A stretch of DNA of 64,000 nt from Halonatronomonas betaini (GTDB lineage: Bacteria; Bacillota; Halanaerobiia; Halanaerobiales; Halarsenatibacteraceae), in assembly GCF_015666175.1 (NCBI RefSeq), contig NZ_JADPIE010000001.1, forward strand, positions 1 to 64,000, in the 5' to 3' direction. The translations under genes and the position numbers were made by a program. The notes beneath the pieces were generated by a model. It saw nothing but the letters and a program-made list of their open reading frames with translations. It was not told where the DNA came from and made no database searches. Each line of letters begins with the position of its first letter. Within the stretch, counting starts at the first letter, position 1. Positions 50,336 through 58,668 of the stretch are shown here, in pieces.

Positions 50336-50893
50336 ATGCAACCATTTAGAATTGCAATTGACCCCGGCCACGGAGGTAGAGATCCAGGAGCTGTTGCCGG
50401 TGATATATATGAGAAGGACCTAAATCTTAATCTGTCGGCTTATCTATTTAAAACCTGTTTGAATAGAGGTTTGAATCCATTTTTGCTAAGAGGTGGAGAT
50501 TACAACTTACAGCTGGAAGAGAGGGTTAATTTAGCTGAGGCTGCCGGGGCAGAGCTCTTTTTGTCAGTCCATCACAATGGGGCTGCCAGTTCTGCAGCTA
50601 ATGGAACGGAGACTCTTCACTTTCCAGGGAGCAAGTTCGGTGTATTGTATGCTGAATATATCCAGCAGGGGATGTTAGATGCTTTAGGCTCCAGGGACAG
50701 AGGGGTTAAGACTTCAGATAGTTTATATGTTTTAAGAAGAACTTCAATGCCGGCAGTTTTGATTGAGCCGTTATTTGTGACCGGCGAGGAAGATAAAATG
50801 ATTTACAGCAGGGAAGATTATTATAGAGGTTTAGCTGAAATTATTATTGATTCAATTATCCAGTTAAATAAAGAACTGGGCAGAGTTAAATAA
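50336..50893 (+). CDS. N-acetylmuramoyl-L-alanine amidase (Amidase_3), endolysin-like
   Basis: A 185-residue catalytic domain without signal peptide or cell-wall repeats. Zinc ligands: H in IDPGHGGRDPGAV, a Glu near IYEKDLNLN, H in LSVHHNGAA; catalytic Glu in AVLIEPLFVT. It cleaves the bond between muramic acid and the peptide. It overlaps the next (holin-like) gene by one base, as in phage lysis cassettes, and its SD lies in a hairpin, which could time lysis. Confidence 0.9.
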   Translation: MQPFRIAIDPGHGGRDPGAVAGDIYEKDLNLNLSAYLFKTCLNRGLNPFLLRGGDYNLQLEERVNLAEAAGAELFLSVHHNGAASSAANGTETLHFPGSKFGVLYAEYIQQGMLDALGSRDRGVKTSDSLYVLRRTSMPAVLIEPLFVTGEEDKMIYSREDYYRGLAEIIIDSIIQLNKELGRVK

Positions 50894-51186
50894 TGTTTGC
50901 CGGCAACATGATCTTTGAAAAGTTGCTGGTGATGGTGGCTATTGGCACCTTTGCCGGTGAGGCTAAGAGGTCATTAATAGAAGAGAGCTTTGAAATTATT
51001 GTTTTCTCCTTTAATTTTATCGCCAGTGCTTTTTTAGGATTTAGCCTGGGATATATCTTTTATTATTTGAGGGGCAAAGAAGAACTGGTTCCCTTTTTAG
51101 GCGGTCTTATCGGCTATTTCGGCAGCGATTTTGCAGAGGGCAAGGCATTGGTCTTCCTCCAGAATAGACTGGAGGGAGGTGGCTAA
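50893..51186 (+). CDS. holin-like membrane protein
   Basis: A 97-residue protein with about three hydrophobic segments (IFEKLLVMVAIGTFAGEA, IIVFSFNFIASAFLGFSLGYIF in part, FLGGLIGYFGSDFA). Size, helices and place directly after the amidase suggest a holin that would let the amidase reach the wall. The family could not be fixed. Stop of the amidase and start of this gene share a base (TAATG). Confidence 0.7.
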   Translation: MFAGNMIFEKLLVMVAIGTFAGEAKRSLIEESFEIIVFSFNFIASAFLGFSLGYIFYYLRGKEELVPFLGGLIGYFGSDFAEGKALVFLQNRLEGGG

Positions 51187-51187
51187 T

Positions 51188-51553
51188 ATGGTGGAATTAT
51201 TCGATCGGAAAAGAAAGCTGACAGCCTACTTTTTTATGGTTATTATGATAGTTTTAGCAGTCGGTGTCTTTTACCTGGCAGCCAGTTTAGAAGTCCTGGA
51301 GAATAACTTGCTTAATCATGAGGAATTAAAGGCTGAAAAGGTTGAGTTGCTTAATGGAATAGAGGTAGAGGTGGATTTAAATTATTTAGATTTGATCTAT
51401 ATCAATGGAATCAATAAAAATATTGAGATAATCGAAGGTTTAACCTGGCTGGTGAGAGTGGGTATCTTTGTCTTTATCGGCTTAGGTGTCTTTATCCTGG
51501 GGCAGTTGGTGGATATCACTCACAGGTTGAGAAAGATCTCAGGCGAGGTTTGA
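51188..51553 (+). CDS. membrane protein of the lysis cassette
   Basis: A 121-residue protein with two membrane helices (about 11-32, AYFFMVIMIVLAVGVFYLAA; and about 88-110, LVRVGIFVFIGLGVFILGQL) separated by an acidic extracellular or cytoplasmic loop. ATG 51188 is just after the holin-like gene, with GGAGGTGG upstream. No family recognised; a spanin- or holin-partner role is possible. Confidence 0.65.
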   Translation: MVELFDRKRKLTAYFFMVIMIVLAVGVFYLAASLEVLENNLLNHEELKAEKVELLNGIEVEVDLNYLDLIYINGINKNIEIIEGLTWLVRVGIFVFIGLGVFILGQLVDITHRLRKISGEV

Positions 51554-51596
51554 TTTTTTGAGCTTAAATTTAACTATTAACTGGAGGAATGAATAG

Positions 51597-51980
51597 ATGG
51601 AGTTATTTCTAAATGTTTTAGCTATCTTTGCCGGTGGTGTTCCAGTCTTTTTTATAATATTAATAATTACTAGAAGGTTTTTTCCTGAGATAGATCCTTA
51701 TCTGGCTAAGGCTAAGCCGGTTATTGCTGAGATCGATGACCTCCTGGATGTAATTTTATTGGAATGGCAATCATCCAGGCTAGAAACTGTTAATGATATA
51801 ATCGGTCAGCTCCGGCAGGACCTAAGAAGAGCCGGTTATCAGCTGGATCCAGCAGAAGAAGAGAAGGTAATCAATCATGCAAAGGCTAAGTTAAAAAGAG
51901 AGGCAGAGAAACCAGAGGGGTTAAGCTTGAGCAGGAATCAGGCCGGGGACCTGAAGGTTGAGTTTAAGAGAGAGTTTTAA
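51597..51980 (+). CDS. single-helix membrane protein at the end of the phage module
   Basis: A 127-residue protein with one N-terminal helix (LFLNVLAIFAGGVPVFFIIL) and a long helical, charged tail ending KPEGLSLSRNQAGDLKVEF. The final 33 codons recur as a relic at 41777-41878, left of the module. CTGGAGG lies before the ATG. Function unknown. Confidence 0.68.
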   Translation: MELFLNVLAIFAGGVPVFFIILIITRRFFPEIDPYLAKAKPVIAEIDDLLDVILLEWQSSRLETVNDIIGQLRQDLRRAGYQLDPAEEEKVINHAKAKLKREAEKPEGLSLSRNQAGDLKVEFKREF

Positions 51981-51986
51981 GATTCA

Positions 51987-52008
51987 GGCCGCCTTTAGGC
52001 GGCCCTAA
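51987..52008 (+). terminator. terminator of the lysis genes
   Basis: GGCCGCC, loop TTTA, GGCGGCC, then CTAATATTT; a strong stem, weak T run. Confidence 0.75.
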
Positions 52009-52131
52009 TATTTGAAATCAAAAATATTTAATTAAATACTCAATTAACCCTGGATTACAGAAGCCCAGAAGACTACGAAAAAGGGAGAAAACTATTTAAA
52101 CTATGTGTCTAATTTAATGGGGAAGTTCAAT

Positions 52132-53220
52132 TTATCTTAATAGATCAAGCAAATTATAATAATAGTATTTTCTATTTCTCATTTTATTATCAGAGAATAT
52201 GATTTTTTCTTCTTCTAAAGTAGAAAGATATCTCCTACAGGTAGTATCAGGTATTCCTGTTAGAGAACTTATTGTCTTTACATCAAAAATTGGCTTTTGA
52301 TACATTGTTTTTACTAGATCTACTACATTGGTACTGTTTATCAAGCCCATTGCTTTTTCTAGATCTCTTTTATATAATTTATCGATTTCTTCAACAAGAT
52401 TAATATTTTTGGTAACTTGCTTATTTACACTTTCTAAGAAAAATTTAATCCACTCATTCCATCCATTACCTTCTTTTCTAGTTCCATTAAGCATTCTATA
52501 ATATTTATGTTTATCTTTCTCTAAAACTTCACTAATAAATAGATTAGGGTAATCAATAAGGTTAACATCATATAAATATAATGGAATTAATATGCGTCCT
52601 ATTCTTCCATTCCCATCTAAAAACGGATGGATAGTTTCAAACTGGGCATGTATAATTGCAACCCTAACTAATGGATGCAAACTATCTTTTGGATTATTAA
52701 TATATTTCTCTAGATTAGACATATATTGATCAACTAACTGCGGTTGAGGCGGGATAAAAGTAGCAGTTTCTAGAGTGCAACCCTCTGGGCCTATGAAATT
52801 TTGAATAGAACGATATTCTCCTGGAGCTCTATTTTGACCTCTAACTCCACTGCTCATTAAGATTTTGTGTAGTTTTTTGAATAAACGAGTTGAAATAGGA
52901 TATCTTTCTAAAGCATTTTCTCCATAATTTAAAGCATTATAATAATTCAAAACTTCTTGAGCATCATTATTTTTTTTGTTTTTATCAATATCAAATTCTA
53001 AAACCTCATCTAAAGTCACTTGTGTACCCTCTATTTTGCTGGATTGTACAGCCTCCTGTAAACTAAAGGGCGTAATTAAAAAATATTCATTTATTTTAGT
53101 TTTTTTCAACATAACCTGATATTTACCCACATTTGTACTGGCATTAATTAGTTCATTATAAAATTCCATAGGATTAATCTGTTCATCTATTGGTAATTCG
53201 TATGGCTTAAACGGCTTCAT
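52132..53220 (-). CDS. Fic-family AMPylator
   Basis: A 362-residue protein with a Fic_N domain (PYELPIDEQINPMEFYNELI), the inhibitory helix motif SSKIEG (pattern [ST]xxxE[GN], so class II autoinhibited), the catalytic HPFLDGNGRIGR, and a C-terminal winged helix (about 300-360). Fic proteins transfer AMP from ATP to target hydroxyls. ATG 53220 is nine bases after GAAGGG; the frame upstream lacks support. It lies at the edge of a toxin-antitoxin island and may be self-regulated. Confidence 0.9.
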   Translation of the reverse strand: MKPFKPYELPIDEQINPMEFYNELINASTNVGKYQVMLKKTKINEYFLITPFSLQEAVQSSKIEGTQVTLDEVLEFDIDKNKKNNDAQEVLNYYNALNYGENALERYPISTRLFKKLHKILMSSGVRGQNRAPGEYRSIQNFIGPEGCTLETATFIPPQPQLVDQYMSNLEKYINNPKDSLHPLVRVAIIHAQFETIHPFLDGNGRIGRILIPLYLYDVNLIDYPNLFISEVLEKDKHKYYRMLNGTRKEGNGWNEWIKFFLESVNKQVTKNINLVEEIDKLYKRDLEKAMGLINSTNVVDLVKTMYQKPIFDVKTISSLTGIPDTTCRRYLSTLEEEKIIFSDNKMRNRKYYYYNLLDLLR

Positions 53221-53338
53221 TGAAATCATCCCTTCTTTTATTTTCACTTTATACATTTTATTATAATATAAACGGCATATAATTGCAATTGTTCTCAATT
53301 ATGTTTTAAATGAAAATAAAGAAGTTAAGATAATACGT

Positions 53339-53425
53339 TTAATGATATGGCACAAAATATTCTCTTGCAATATTTAAAAGCCTGGCTCTAACTGAGGCTG
53401 CCATGTTTTTAGGGGTTTCACTCAT
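53339..53425 (-). pseudogene. 5' relic of an AbiEii toxin gene
   Basis: Behind GGAGG an ATG frame reads MSETPKNMAASVRARLLNIA, then REYFVPYH and stops. The first 22 residues are the typical start of AbiEii/AbiGii nucleotidyltransferase toxins, normally about 300 residues. Its ATG overlaps the stop of the AbiEi gene (ATGA), as in intact AbiE operons. The toxin has been deleted. Confidence 0.75.
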
Positions 53426-53829
53426 ATTAAAACCTCCAGATATCTACTCATTAGTGTCTTAACACCTGTAATCTCAGCGTATTTAATCAGTTTATCTATA
53501 TTTCTATAATTTTGCTTTAAATATTCTTGAAGTGCTTCCTTCATTACATCAACACCTATTTTTTTCCGGTACCTAATACAGTCACAGATAATTTTTTCTC
53601 TGTCATATATTTTAATTTTCTCACCTTTAATATTTATTTCAGTTATGCCTGTATAATATTGTTTATCAGAAAAATAATAGATAGAAATAGGTGGATAATC
53701 AGGCAGAGTAGGCTTGAAATGATCCCTGTGGATGGCAACATAATACTCCCAGGGATTATTGGTTGTCAGTTCATAATAGGAGAGGGCTGAAAGCAGGCTG
53801 ATTAGCCTATATTTAAGACAATACAAATA
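53422..53829 (-). pseudogene. C-terminal part of an AbiEi antitoxin gene
   Basis: The frame has the C-terminal domain of AbiEi antitoxins (LISLLSALSYYELTTNNPWE, then REKIICDCIRYRKKIGVDVMKEAL). The N-terminal winged helix that binds the operator is absent, and a terminator hairpin occupies the place where the gene should continue upstream. Together with the toxin relic this is a dead type IV toxin-antitoxin system. Confidence 0.75.
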
Positions 53830-53831
53830 TA

Positions 53832-53860
53832 AAAAGCACTGGATTATTTCCAGCACTTTT
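53832..53860. terminator. bidirectional terminator
   Basis: AAAAGCACTGG and CCAGCACTTTT form a perfect 11-base stem with a seven-base loop, with A and T runs outside. On the minus strand it ends the MntA/HepT transcript. Confidence 0.85.
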
Positions 53861-53898
53861 AGTTAAATCATATTAGTTTCTCGAAGAGTTAATAATTT

Positions 53899-54378
53899 TT
53901 AGCTATTAGCTCTGTCTTCTAAAAAATCAATAAATTCTTCTATATCCTTTCTTATCTCTTCTTTGAGCGGAGAGAGGTTTTTAACCAGGGGTTTAATTCG
54001 CTCCTTAGAAAGGTTAAAGGTATAAACATTTCTTACAATATGTCGAAACCCTCTATATTCATCGAGTTTATTAGCAATTTCTTTACTTATGACTTGAGGC
54101 CGTACTTTTTTAATTGAAATTTTCATTTGATTTAAAAGGTCCTGGTGCCAGGATTCACCCTGAGGAATATTGTCATCAATTTCTGTAGCAATCAATTCAA
54201 AAATCCGTTCAAGACCGGCATAATAATCATGTAGATTAAGGGCTATACTATCAAGTATGAGCTCATCATAGGTATTTTCAATTCTTTCCCAGCCAGAATT
54301 GATTTTTTCTACAACTTTATCTAGCTCATCTAACTCATTTTCTATTCTACTAATCAATGTAAAGTAAGGTTTATTCAA
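53899..54378 (-). CDS. HepT-like HEPN ribonuclease (toxin)
   Basis: A 160-residue HEPN protein, mostly helical, with the conserved RGFRHIVRNVYTF that holds the R...H catalytic residues and the tyrosine AMPylated in HepT proteins. It starts at TTG 54378 behind GGGAGGGAG; TTG overlaps the TGA stop of the nucleotidyltransferase gene (TTGA). In MntA/HepT (type VII) systems the nucleotidyltransferase adds AMP to this tyrosine to silence it. The pair looks intact. Confidence 0.8.
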   Translation of the reverse strand: MNKPYFTLISRIENELDELDKVVEKINSGWERIENTYDELILDSIALNLHDYYAGLERIFELIATEIDDNIPQGESWHQDLLNQMKISIKKVRPQVISKEIANKLDEYRGFRHIVRNVYTFNLSKERIKPLVKNLSPLKEEIRKDIEEFIDFLEDRANS

Positions 54379-54734
54379 ATTAACTCTCCCTCCCTTTTGA
54401 TTGCGTCTTTTAAATACTCTTTGCAATCATCAATATCAACCAGATCAATTTGAAAGTCTTTTATCTCTCTAGTGATAGTTCCAAAGGCTTTATAGAATTT
54501 TTCTGGTGGTATCCCACTGGCTGCTAGATCAATATCTGATCCTGCATGAAACCTCTCTTTTTGAGTTAATGAGCCAAAAATCCAGACCTTATCAGCCTTA
54601 AATTGTTCCTTTAAAATTTTAGCTGCTTTTTCTGCTTCTTCTCTTGCCTTCTTTTGCCTTTTGAGCAGATACTTATCAGTTTTAGTTGATTTATGAAAGA
54701 GAAGAGGATAATCATCACTTTTGATTTTAACCAT
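54375..54734 (-). CDS. MntA-like nucleotidyltransferase (antitoxin)
   Basis: A 119-residue minimal nucleotidyltransferase: VWIFGSLTQKERFHAGSDIDLAAS (in part) has the GSx10DxD pattern, with the third acid in FQIDLVDIDD. A basic helical N-terminal 45 residues precede the domain. It is translationally coupled to the HEPN gene downstream. Unlike the 13505-13930 copy it still has its partner. Confidence 0.85.
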   Translation of the reverse strand: MVKIKSDDYPLLFHKSTKTDKYLLKRQKKAREEAEKAAKILKEQFKADKVWIFGSLTQKERFHAGSDIDLAASGIPPEKFYKAFGTITREIKDFQIDLVDIDDCKEYLKDAIKREGELI

Positions 54735-54839
54735 AATAATTCACCTGCTCTTTTAGGTTATTTGCTTTTCTGGCATGTTCATGTACTTGTCTTTGTCTTC
54801 TTCTGTAAAAAAAGTGGAGTATGATTAGTAAATCATCAT

Positions 54840-55118
54840 CTACTTAAACTTAATTTCCAGTTTTTTATCTAGAGCCTTAGCAACTTTATTTAAAAATTCA
54901 ACACTGGGATTATAATCGTCATTTTCTAGTCTGGAGATGGCTGACTGCCTGGTACCAATTTTATCTGCCAATTCTTTTTGAGTTAAATCATTTTCTATCC
55001 TATACCTTATTATCTGCTTTTTAATTTCATATATAACATTAAGGTTATCATATTCCTCTTTACCTTCTTCAGATTCAAAAAGTTCTTCTTTTAAATCTTT
55101 ATGATCTATTAATTCCAT
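54840..55118 (-). CDS. XRE antitoxin, HigA-like
   Basis: A 92-residue protein with an acidic N-terminus (KDLKEELFESEEGKEEYDNL) and an XRE HTH (RIENDLTQKELADKIGTRQSA then ISRLENDDYNPSVEFLNKVAKAL). This is the plan of HigA/RelB-type antitoxins. No toxin gene is found next to it; only a 35-codon frame without start lies downstream (54750-54839). ATG 55118 is chosen behind GGGAG. Confidence 0.82.
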   Translation of the reverse strand: MELIDHKDLKEELFESEEGKEEYDNLNVIYEIKKQIIRYRIENDLTQKELADKIGTRQSAISRLENDDYNPSVEFLNKVAKALDKKLEIKFK

Positions 55119-55316
55119 TATATTCAACTCCCATCTACTAAATATATCATATCACGTATATGTTATTATTGAAAGCCATGTTTAATAAATACGATTCCTT
55201 AAACCCAAACTATAATCTAACCAATAAAACCATTTTTTAAAAACTCATAGACAAAATAGGAATAATACTTTAATATAAAGTTAAGCAGAAAAAATAAAAA
55301 GAAGGTGGTCTTAATA

Positions 55317-55937
55317 ATGCCTAAAACTAAAAAGTTATCATGGGAAGGCAGAGTAATTTCAGTTCAGCCTCGAATTAGATTAACCAGGTCTTTTGACGAA
55401 AGGTATCACAATTATCTTGGCTTTATTCTTAGAATTTACGGGAAAATTGAAAATGAAACTAAAGAATTTACTATAGGCATAGGGAAGGCCACACAGGCAA
55501 AGAAAGAATTTCAAGCCGGTGATATAATTACCGGGGAATGCCTGCCACCTTCAAACCCTGAAGCTGAACCAGCAGATTATTACAAAGCCTCAAAATTAAA
55601 AATACTTGAGAAAAGTTCAGAATTGAATACTCCACCACCCTGGCATGGAATACCTCCGACTTTAGAAGAATACAGAGCCAGAGGACATAGAAGGCTGGCA
55701 AAGATAACATATAAATCTAAATGTTCATCCTGTATCTGGGGAGCCTGGATGGCTGTAGAGATGATAATTGATCACTGGAACCCAGGTAAAGTAAAATACC
55801 GGACTGAAACTTTCTGTTATGGACCTAAATCCTGTGACTATTATAAAGCCGGACCTAACAGAAAAGTACCAGGCAGAAAAGGTATGGTCTATGAAGAACC
55901 TGACTGGGTAGATGAAGAGGAAACTTCTCACAGATAA
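55317..55937 (+). CDS. conserved hypothetical protein with four-cysteine site
   Basis: A 206-residue soluble protein. The first half (about 8-105) looks like an OB-type beta barrel (SWEGRVISVQPRIRLTRSF, GDIITGECLPPS); the second has KCSSCIWGAWMAVEMIIDHW and ETFCYGPKSCDYYKAG, four cysteines apt for zinc or an Fe-S cluster. ATG 55317 follows AAGGTGG. I do not recognise a named family. Confidence 0.62.
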   Translation: MPKTKKLSWEGRVISVQPRIRLTRSFDERYHNYLGFILRIYGKIENETKEFTIGIGKATQAKKEFQAGDIITGECLPPSNPEAEPADYYKASKLKILEKSSELNTPPPWHGIPPTLEEYRARGHRRLAKITYKSKCSSCIWGAWMAVEMIIDHWNPGKVKYRTETFCYGPKSCDYYKAGPNRKVPGRKGMVYEEPDWVDEEETSHR

Positions 55938-56061
55938 TTATTCTCACAGCTAATTTCCTAGAAGCCCTAATCCATGCAGGAATAATCATTATCTTAGAGA
56001 ATTATACAAATATAATAATTCCACCGGACTTAAATTGAAAAATTTTAAGGAGGATGAAGCC

Positions 56062-56913
56062 ATGGACTCCAGGGCTAGAAGACCGCTGAACACCTATTAT
56101 CTAATCGCATTTATATTCACCTGGACTTGCTGGATCGGGGCGATTTTACTCGGCTACGAGGATAAGACTTTCATAGAGATAGTCAACCGCCAGTTCCAGT
56201 CAGGCCAGGAGTTGGCCACCTTTATCCTATTCAGGATCGGGGTTTACGGTCCGCTTCTGGCAGCTCTTATTACCACCGGATACCTCTATAAAACCAGGGG
56301 ATTAAAAGAGTTCTGGCAGCGGCTAACCAGATGGCATATTCCGGTCAGGTGGTATCTCTTTGTCTTTCTCCTCCCGGTCTTAATTAACCTGGCCGTTGTC
56401 CTTATTGGCCTGCTAATAGGTGTTGAACTGTCAGCCTTCTTTGCCAGTGGTCTGCCAGTATCATATATCATCCTCCTTTTTATCTATCAGATCATAACCA
56501 GCGGCCTGGAGGAGCCAGGCTGGCGGGGTTTTGTCCTGGAGAATCTATTGGAAAAGTATCCTGCCGATAAAGCTAGCTGGATCTTAGGGCTGGTCTGGGC
56601 TATCTGGCATTTTCCCTATCTATTTTATCTCTACTGGGGTGGCGGGATTCAGGTGCTGCTGCCGTCACTGCTAGGCTTCACCCTGGCAATTATCGGCCAG
56701 ACCTTCATAATCAGCTGGTTCTATGTAAACACTAGAAGTATATTTCTGGCCATCTTACTCCATGCCTGGCTAAATACCTCAGCTGCAGTTATCATAGGCG
56801 AGATAACTATCGTTAATCCGGCCCTTGGTATAATTCCTGGCCTGGCAACCTGGCTTGTCGTCTTTGTCCTTATAAAGAGATATGGAAATCAGCTAACTGT
56901 AAATCCAGGATAA
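56062..56913 (+). CDS. CPBP-family intramembrane glutamic endopeptidase
   Basis: A 283-residue membrane protein with eight or so helices and the three CPBP motifs: EEPGWRG (EExxxR), WAIWHFP (FxxxH-like) and HAWLNTS (HxxxN). These are Rce1-like proteases that process prenylated or bacteriocin-type peptides, or give immunity. AAGGAGG is eight bases before ATG 56062. The codon use is richer in GC than most neighbours. It is followed 23 bases later by an ADP-ribosylglycohydrolase gene. Confidence 0.87.
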   Translation: MDSRARRPLNTYYLIAFIFTWTCWIGAILLGYEDKTFIEIVNRQFQSGQELATFILFRIGVYGPLLAALITTGYLYKTRGLKEFWQRLTRWHIPVRWYLFVFLLPVLINLAVVLIGLLIGVELSAFFASGLPVSYIILLFIYQIITSGLEEPGWRGFVLENLLEKYPADKASWILGLVWAIWHFPYLFYLYWGGGIQVLLPSLLGFTLAIIGQTFIISWFYVNTRSIFLAILLHAWLNTSAAVIIGEITIVNPALGIIPGLATWLVVFVLIKRYGNQLTVNPG

Positions 56914-56936
56914 CCTGTAAGGAGGCATCATAAACC

Positions 56937-57866
56937 TTGAAACTTACCCAAAAAGAACAGCAAACCTACAACAAGTTCAGCGGAACCCTAATAGGCCTGG
57001 CAGTCGGCGATGCCCTGGGAGCAGCAGTAGAATTCAAACCCAGGGGCAGTTTCCAGCAGGTCACAGACATGCGAGGTGGCGGTCCCCATAATCTAGAGCC
57101 AGGTTACTGGACCGATGATACCAGCATGGCCCTCTGCCTTGCTGAAAGTCTTATAGAATCAGGCTTTGATCTAAAAGACCAGCTCGATAAATACCTGAAA
57201 TGGTATCGAGACGGCTACTTAAGCTCAACTGGCAGCTGCTTTGATATTGGCATCAATACCTCTAATGCACTGGCTAATTACGAGCAGACCGGAGAGCTTC
57301 CGCCAGAAAAGGAGAGGGCTGCCGGCAATGGCAGCTTAATGCGCCTGGCCCCAATCCCCATGTATTACCACAATAGCTTTCAAAAGGCAGTCAAATATTC
57401 TGGTGAGAGCTCACTGTCAACCCATAATAATATCATGGCCATCGATGCCTGCCGCTTTACCGGCGGACTTATCCAGACCTTTATCAGCTCAGATTATAAC
57501 TCAAATGCCAGTAAAGAGGACAGTATCAGATCCACAGCAGATCAACTATCCCTGGATGGCAGGGTAAAAGAGGCAATCACAGGCGCCCTCACTAAAGAGT
57601 CAGACCAGCAGATAAAATCAGATGGCTTTGTCATCAATTCATTAGAGGCCAGCCTCTGGTCATTTGTAAATACCAGCACCTTTAAAGCGGCAGTCTTAAA
57701 AGCTGTCAACTTAGGCCATGACGCCGATACAACAGGAGCTATCACCGGCCAGATCGCCGGGGCCTTCTATGGCAGAGACGGAATTCCTGAAAGCTGGATC
57801 CTGCAGCTGGCTGATGAAGCTAAAATCTATGAGATCATAGACGATCTCTTCTCCATCAGATTCTAA
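56937..57866 (+). CDS. ADP-ribosylglycohydrolase (DraG/ARH family), copy 1
   Basis: A 309-residue enzyme with the binuclear magnesium site of the DraG family: GLAVGDALGAAVEF, WTDDTSMALCLAESL and, near the end, NLGHDADTTGAITGQIAGAFYG. It removes ADP-ribose from modified proteins or metabolites. The start is a TTG 11 bases after AGGAGG, aligned with the start of copy 2. The paralogue at 61220-62152 is about 80 percent identical by eye. No ADP-ribosyltransferase gene is in the window. Confidence 0.9.
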   Translation: MKLTQKEQQTYNKFSGTLIGLAVGDALGAAVEFKPRGSFQQVTDMRGGGPHNLEPGYWTDDTSMALCLAESLIESGFDLKDQLDKYLKWYRDGYLSSTGSCFDIGINTSNALANYEQTGELPPEKERAAGNGSLMRLAPIPMYYHNSFQKAVKYSGESSLSTHNNIMAIDACRFTGGLIQTFISSDYNSNASKEDSIRSTADQLSLDGRVKEAITGALTKESDQQIKSDGFVINSLEASLWSFVNTSTFKAAVLKAVNLGHDADTTGAITGQIAGAFYGRDGIPESWILQLADEAKIYEIIDDLFSIRF

Positions 57867-57882
57867 CTTAGCAGCCTGCAAA

Positions 57883-57946
57883 AATACCTGTATACAGGTA
57901 TTCAAGTCCTGATATATTTTACTTTACCACTTTAATAAGGTATAAT
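57883..57946 (+). promoter_or_regulatory. 20-base palindrome and promoter of RNA element A
   Basis: 57883-57902 is a perfect 20-base palindrome (core TACCTGTATACAGGTA). Sixteen bases on, TTTACT (57918-57923), 17 bases, TATAAT (57941-57946). The promoter block recurs at 60024-60058. The palindrome may be an operator or a terminator of the glycohydrolase gene. Confidence 0.7.
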
Positions 57947-57960
57947 AAATAGTGCATAAG

Positions 57961-58050
57961 CCATCAGCGGCCCAACAAGTATATTAGTAGTCGAGGAAAC
58001 CTGGGCTTACCAGCCGGCAATAGCTGCCGGTATTTTTAAGTTGCTGATGG
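57961..58050 (+). ncRNA. three-way-junction RNA element, copy A
   Basis: CCATCAGC (57961-57968) pairs with GCTGATGG (58043-58050). Inside are two hairpins: GCCCA with TGGGC enclosing a 27-base loop containing TTAGTAGTCGAG, and CCGGCA with TGCCGG. It lies about 15 bases after a good promoter and is followed by an SD and a mini-gene. A second copy at 60605-60694 preserves all three stems and the loop. I do not recognise a known riboswitch class. Confidence 0.65.
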
Positions 58051-58080
58051 AAATTTCACAGGAAAGGAGGCTATAATTAA

Positions 58081-58209
58081 GTGAGCAAATTGAGCATTGA
58101 GCAGGTTGATAGTCAAGACAGGGCCAGCCAGTTGACAGAACATGAGAAGGAAGTAATGGAGGAAAAGTTAAGGCGGTCCTTCCGCAAAACCACAAGAGTG
58201 TTTAGTTAA
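58081..58209 (+). CDS. 42-residue charged mini-protein
   Basis: A GTG frame, 11 bases after AAGGAGG, directly downstream of RNA element A. The peptide is rich in E, K, R and S (SKLSIEQVDSQDRASQLTEH then EEKLRRSFRKTTRVFS). A frame-broken copy follows RNA element B at 60741-60860, with the last 40 bases best conserved. The conserved 3' part might act as RNA rather than as protein. Confidence 0.5.
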   Translation: MSKLSIEQVDSQDRASQLTEHEKEVMEEKLRRSFRKTTRVFS

Positions 58210-58275
58210 AACCTCAAATTATTTAGAACCAATTTTTATGCGGAAAAACAGTTAAATCTTAAGTTCAAAAGAAAG

Positions 58276-58308
58276 ACCACCGGTGGCAATAGCTATCGGT
58301 GGTTTTTC
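58276..58308 (+). terminator. terminator after the mini-gene
   Basis: ACCACCG pairs with CGGTGGT, loop of 14 bases, then five T. Confidence 0.8.
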
Positions 58309-58329
58309 TGCTTTAATGCAAAAATATTT

Positions 58330-58391
58330 AATGGACCCAACGGTTACCCGACGGTTACCAAACGGTATCTCTTAACAAATTTCACAAAGTC
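58330..58391. repeat. 62-base dispersed repeat, copy 2
   Basis: Matches 30081-30143 with about four changes, including the 11-base-spaced CGGTTACC units. It is 28 kb from copy 1 and also intergenic. Confidence 0.75.
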
Positions 58392-58520
58392 TCCAGGGTA
58401 AACTAAAAACAATTAAATTTAAAAATATTTTTAAATTTTTTCTAGCAACAAAACCATCTAAATCGCTATAATTATTGATATTACAGGCAGCAAGCTTGTT
58501 TTACCATATAACCACTTCAT

Positions 58521-58654
58521 TTGTAAAGTATTTGCTATAAATGGTATAATGTATAAGTTAATAGGTGAATGTGATATCATTCATATTAACTGGAGCTTTA
58601 TCCAGGAGTCAAGTATTAAAAAGTTAAATAATTAATCTACTTTAAAAAGTAGAT
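58521..58654 (+). promoter_or_regulatory. promoter and structured leader of the HTH-repeat gene
   Basis: TTGTAA (58521-58526), 18 bases, TATAAT (58545-58550). The leader can form three hairpins: TGAATG/CATTCA (about 58565-58584), CTGGA/TCCAG (about 58590-58606) and CTACTTT/AAAGTAG (58637-58652), the last just before the AGGAGG. Confidence 0.6.
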
Positions 58655-58668
58655 AGGAGGAAATTTCT

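Noticed and set aside
54735-54839. Frame without start downstream of the HigA-like gene considered as a toxin relic
   Set aside because: About 35 codons rich in R and H resemble a RelE/HigB tail only loosely; evidence too weak to list.
57961-58050. RNA element A considered as RNase P, SRP, tmRNA, ZTP, or hammerhead RNA
   Set aside because: Individual strings (GAGGAAAC, CTGATG) recall these classes, but the required conserved cores and distances are missing.
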